DNA from: Streptomyces sp. CB02414
GTDB taxonomy: Bacteria > Actinomycetota > Actinomycetes > Streptomycetales > Streptomycetaceae
Reading direction: 5' to 3'
DNA: 64,000 bases
Assembly: GCF_001905385.1 (NCBI RefSeq)
Contig: NZ_LIPF01000002.1
Location: 372,001 to 436,000 of the forward strand
The notes below the pieces were generated by a model. The model did not search any database, was not told the origin of the DNA, and saw nothing but the letters and a program-made list of their open reading frames with translations. Numbering within the stretch: position 1 is the stretch's first letter; each line of letters begins with the position of its first letter. Made by a program: the position numbers and the translations under genes. Shown here in pieces: positions 61,013 to 64,000 of the stretch.

Positions 61013-61516
61013 TCAGTAGTCGATCCGGTCCGTCTTGGCGATCCAGGCGTCGAACGGCTGGGTGCGGTGGGACAGGTCGAGGTGCTCGACGGACATCGGC
61101 CACAGCTCCTGGGGCCGCTTCTCGAACAGGTCGTAGAACTTGCGGTCGTCGAAGCCGGCCACGGCGGCGTCGTGGCGGTCGGCGGAGTAGATCAGCCGGT
61201 CGACGCGCGCCCACAGGGAGGACGACAGGCACATCGGGCAGGGCTCGCAGGACGTGACGAGGGTGCAGCCCTCCAGGCTGAAGGTGCCGAGCTTCTGGCA
61301 GGCGGCGCGGATGGCGCTGACCTCGGCGTGCGCGGTGGGGTCGAGGCTGGAGGTGACCTTGTTGTTGGCGAGCGCCACGATGTCGCCGTCCTTGGCGATG
61401 AGCGCGCCGAAGGGGCCGCCGCCGTTCGCGACGCTGGTGGTGGCCAGCTCGATCGCCTGGTTCATCCAGGCGCGCTCGTCCTCGCGGATGCCGGTCTCGG
61501 CGGTGTGGGTGGTCAT
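61013..61516 (-). CDS. Nucleoside deaminase, probable guanine deaminase (GuaD type)
   Basis: 167 aa from ATG 61516 (GAGGAG upstream). Cytidine-deaminase-like zinc site: PTAHAEVSAIRAAC (HAE) and TSCEPCPMCLSSSLWARV (PCxxC). The longer C-terminus with DRHDAAVAGFDDRKFYDLF resembles the CDA-fold guanine deaminases of Gram-positives. It would convert guanine to xanthine, substrate of the xanthine dehydrogenase encoded by the next upstream genes. Confidence 0.85.
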   Translation of the reverse strand: MTTHTAETGIREDERAWMNQAIELATTSVANGGGPFGALIAKDGDIVALANNKVTSSLDPTAHAEVSAIRAACQKLGTFSLEGCTLVTSCEPCPMCLSSSLWARVDRLIYSADRHDAAVAGFDDRKFYDLFEKRPQELWPMSVEHLDLSHRTQPFDAWIAKTDRIDY

Positions 61517-61699
61517 GGCGGCTCCTCGGCTGGTGTGTGGGTGGACCTGCGGCTGCAACCCGTATGGGGAGTACACAGGCTGCGGGCCGGTACCGGCCAG
61601 GGACCGAAGGCACGAACAACGAGCAGGCTGTTACCAGCGCTTCGTAGTTTCACACAAAGGCTATTCATACTTGCGGCGCCGGCCTGCGAGGACGCCGAA

Positions 61700-61740
61700 G
61701 GGGTGCCCCGCCCGCATGGTGCACGCGGGCGGGGCACCCC
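61700..61740 (-). terminator. Terminator of the xanthine dehydrogenase operon
   Basis: Perfect 16-base stem GGGGTGCCCCGCCCGC with its complement and a 9-base loop, 18 bp past the XdhC stop. It separates the xdh genes from the guanine deaminase gene, which therefore needs its own promoter in 61517-61699; no certain one was identified there. Confidence 0.9.
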
Positions 61741-61757
61741 TGGGTACCGGCCGGGGG

Positions 61758-64000
<2,243 letters not shown>

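Overview
This window is high-GC actinobacterial DNA and almost certainly a Streptomyces chromosome. The evidence is the strong third-position G/C bias, many GTG starts, frequent 4-base ATGA/GTGA start-stop overlaps, leaderless promoters, rare TTA codons, a DasR-type operator in front of a chitinase gene, a WhiJ/AbaA-type regulator set, and an SCO4983-family protein near GTP-type PEP carboxykinase. No rRNA, tRNA, CRISPR array, transposase or phage gene was found.

Layout. 1-1.7 kb: a methyltransferase (cut by the left edge) and a luciferase-like oxidoreductase. 1.7-11.5 kb: an accessory region with two related cassettes of WXG100/type VII secretion-like genes, A (1734-4779) and B (8578-10683). 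Cassette A is preceded by an overlapping lipoprotein/secreted-protein pair. The large gene of cassette B is split by one in-frame TAA. Between the cassettes lie a DUF192 protein, a VOC protein and a nucleotidyltransferase-fold protein. 11.5-14.4 kb: a membrane protein and a WhiJ/AbaA-like trio (anti-sigma-type ATPase, DUF5753 HTH regulator, DUF397-like protein). 14.4-25.9 kb: one long minus-strand Tad/Flp pilus operon running from a zinc-ribbon protein through CpaB, TadZ, two TadE-like proteins, TadA, TadB, TadC, a histidine kinase and response regulator, Flp pilin and TadG-like protein to a lipoprotein and an OmpA-domain protein. 26-28 kb: a secreted GH18 chitinase with a dre operator. 28-32.6 kb: a SigE-family sigma factor with a membrane-anchored partner, a divergent Nramp-like transporter and an acidic protein.

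32.7-39.6 kb: two divergent units that look like a D-amino-acid module. One is sugar kinase-IclR-RidA-GntP permease; the other is a D-serine-deaminase-like PLP enzyme and D-aminoacylase. They share a promoter region with a perfect palindrome. 39.7-45.4 kb: conserved core genes (aminotransferase, SCO4983-family protein, pckG, hemolysin III/TrhA, Mut7-C protein). 45.4-52 kb: a translationally coupled four-gene glycan unit (GT2 synthase, GT39-like membrane transferase, GT2-GtrA fusion and a GlxA-like radical-copper oxidase with CBM and Excalibur domains). 52-54.2 kb: a DUF255/YyaL protein. 54.3-60.9 kb: a complete glucarate catabolic cluster (LysR regulator, KdgD, 2,5-dioxovalerate dehydrogenase, glucarate dehydratase, GntP permease), which would convert glucarate to 2-oxoglutarate. 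61-64 kb: purine catabolism (guanine deaminase, XdhC, and the large xanthine dehydrogenase subunit cut by the right edge).

The part least explained by known systems is the pair of T7SS-like cassettes, each ending in a member of an unrecognised paralogous family. Function calls come from reading motifs by eye. No database search was run.
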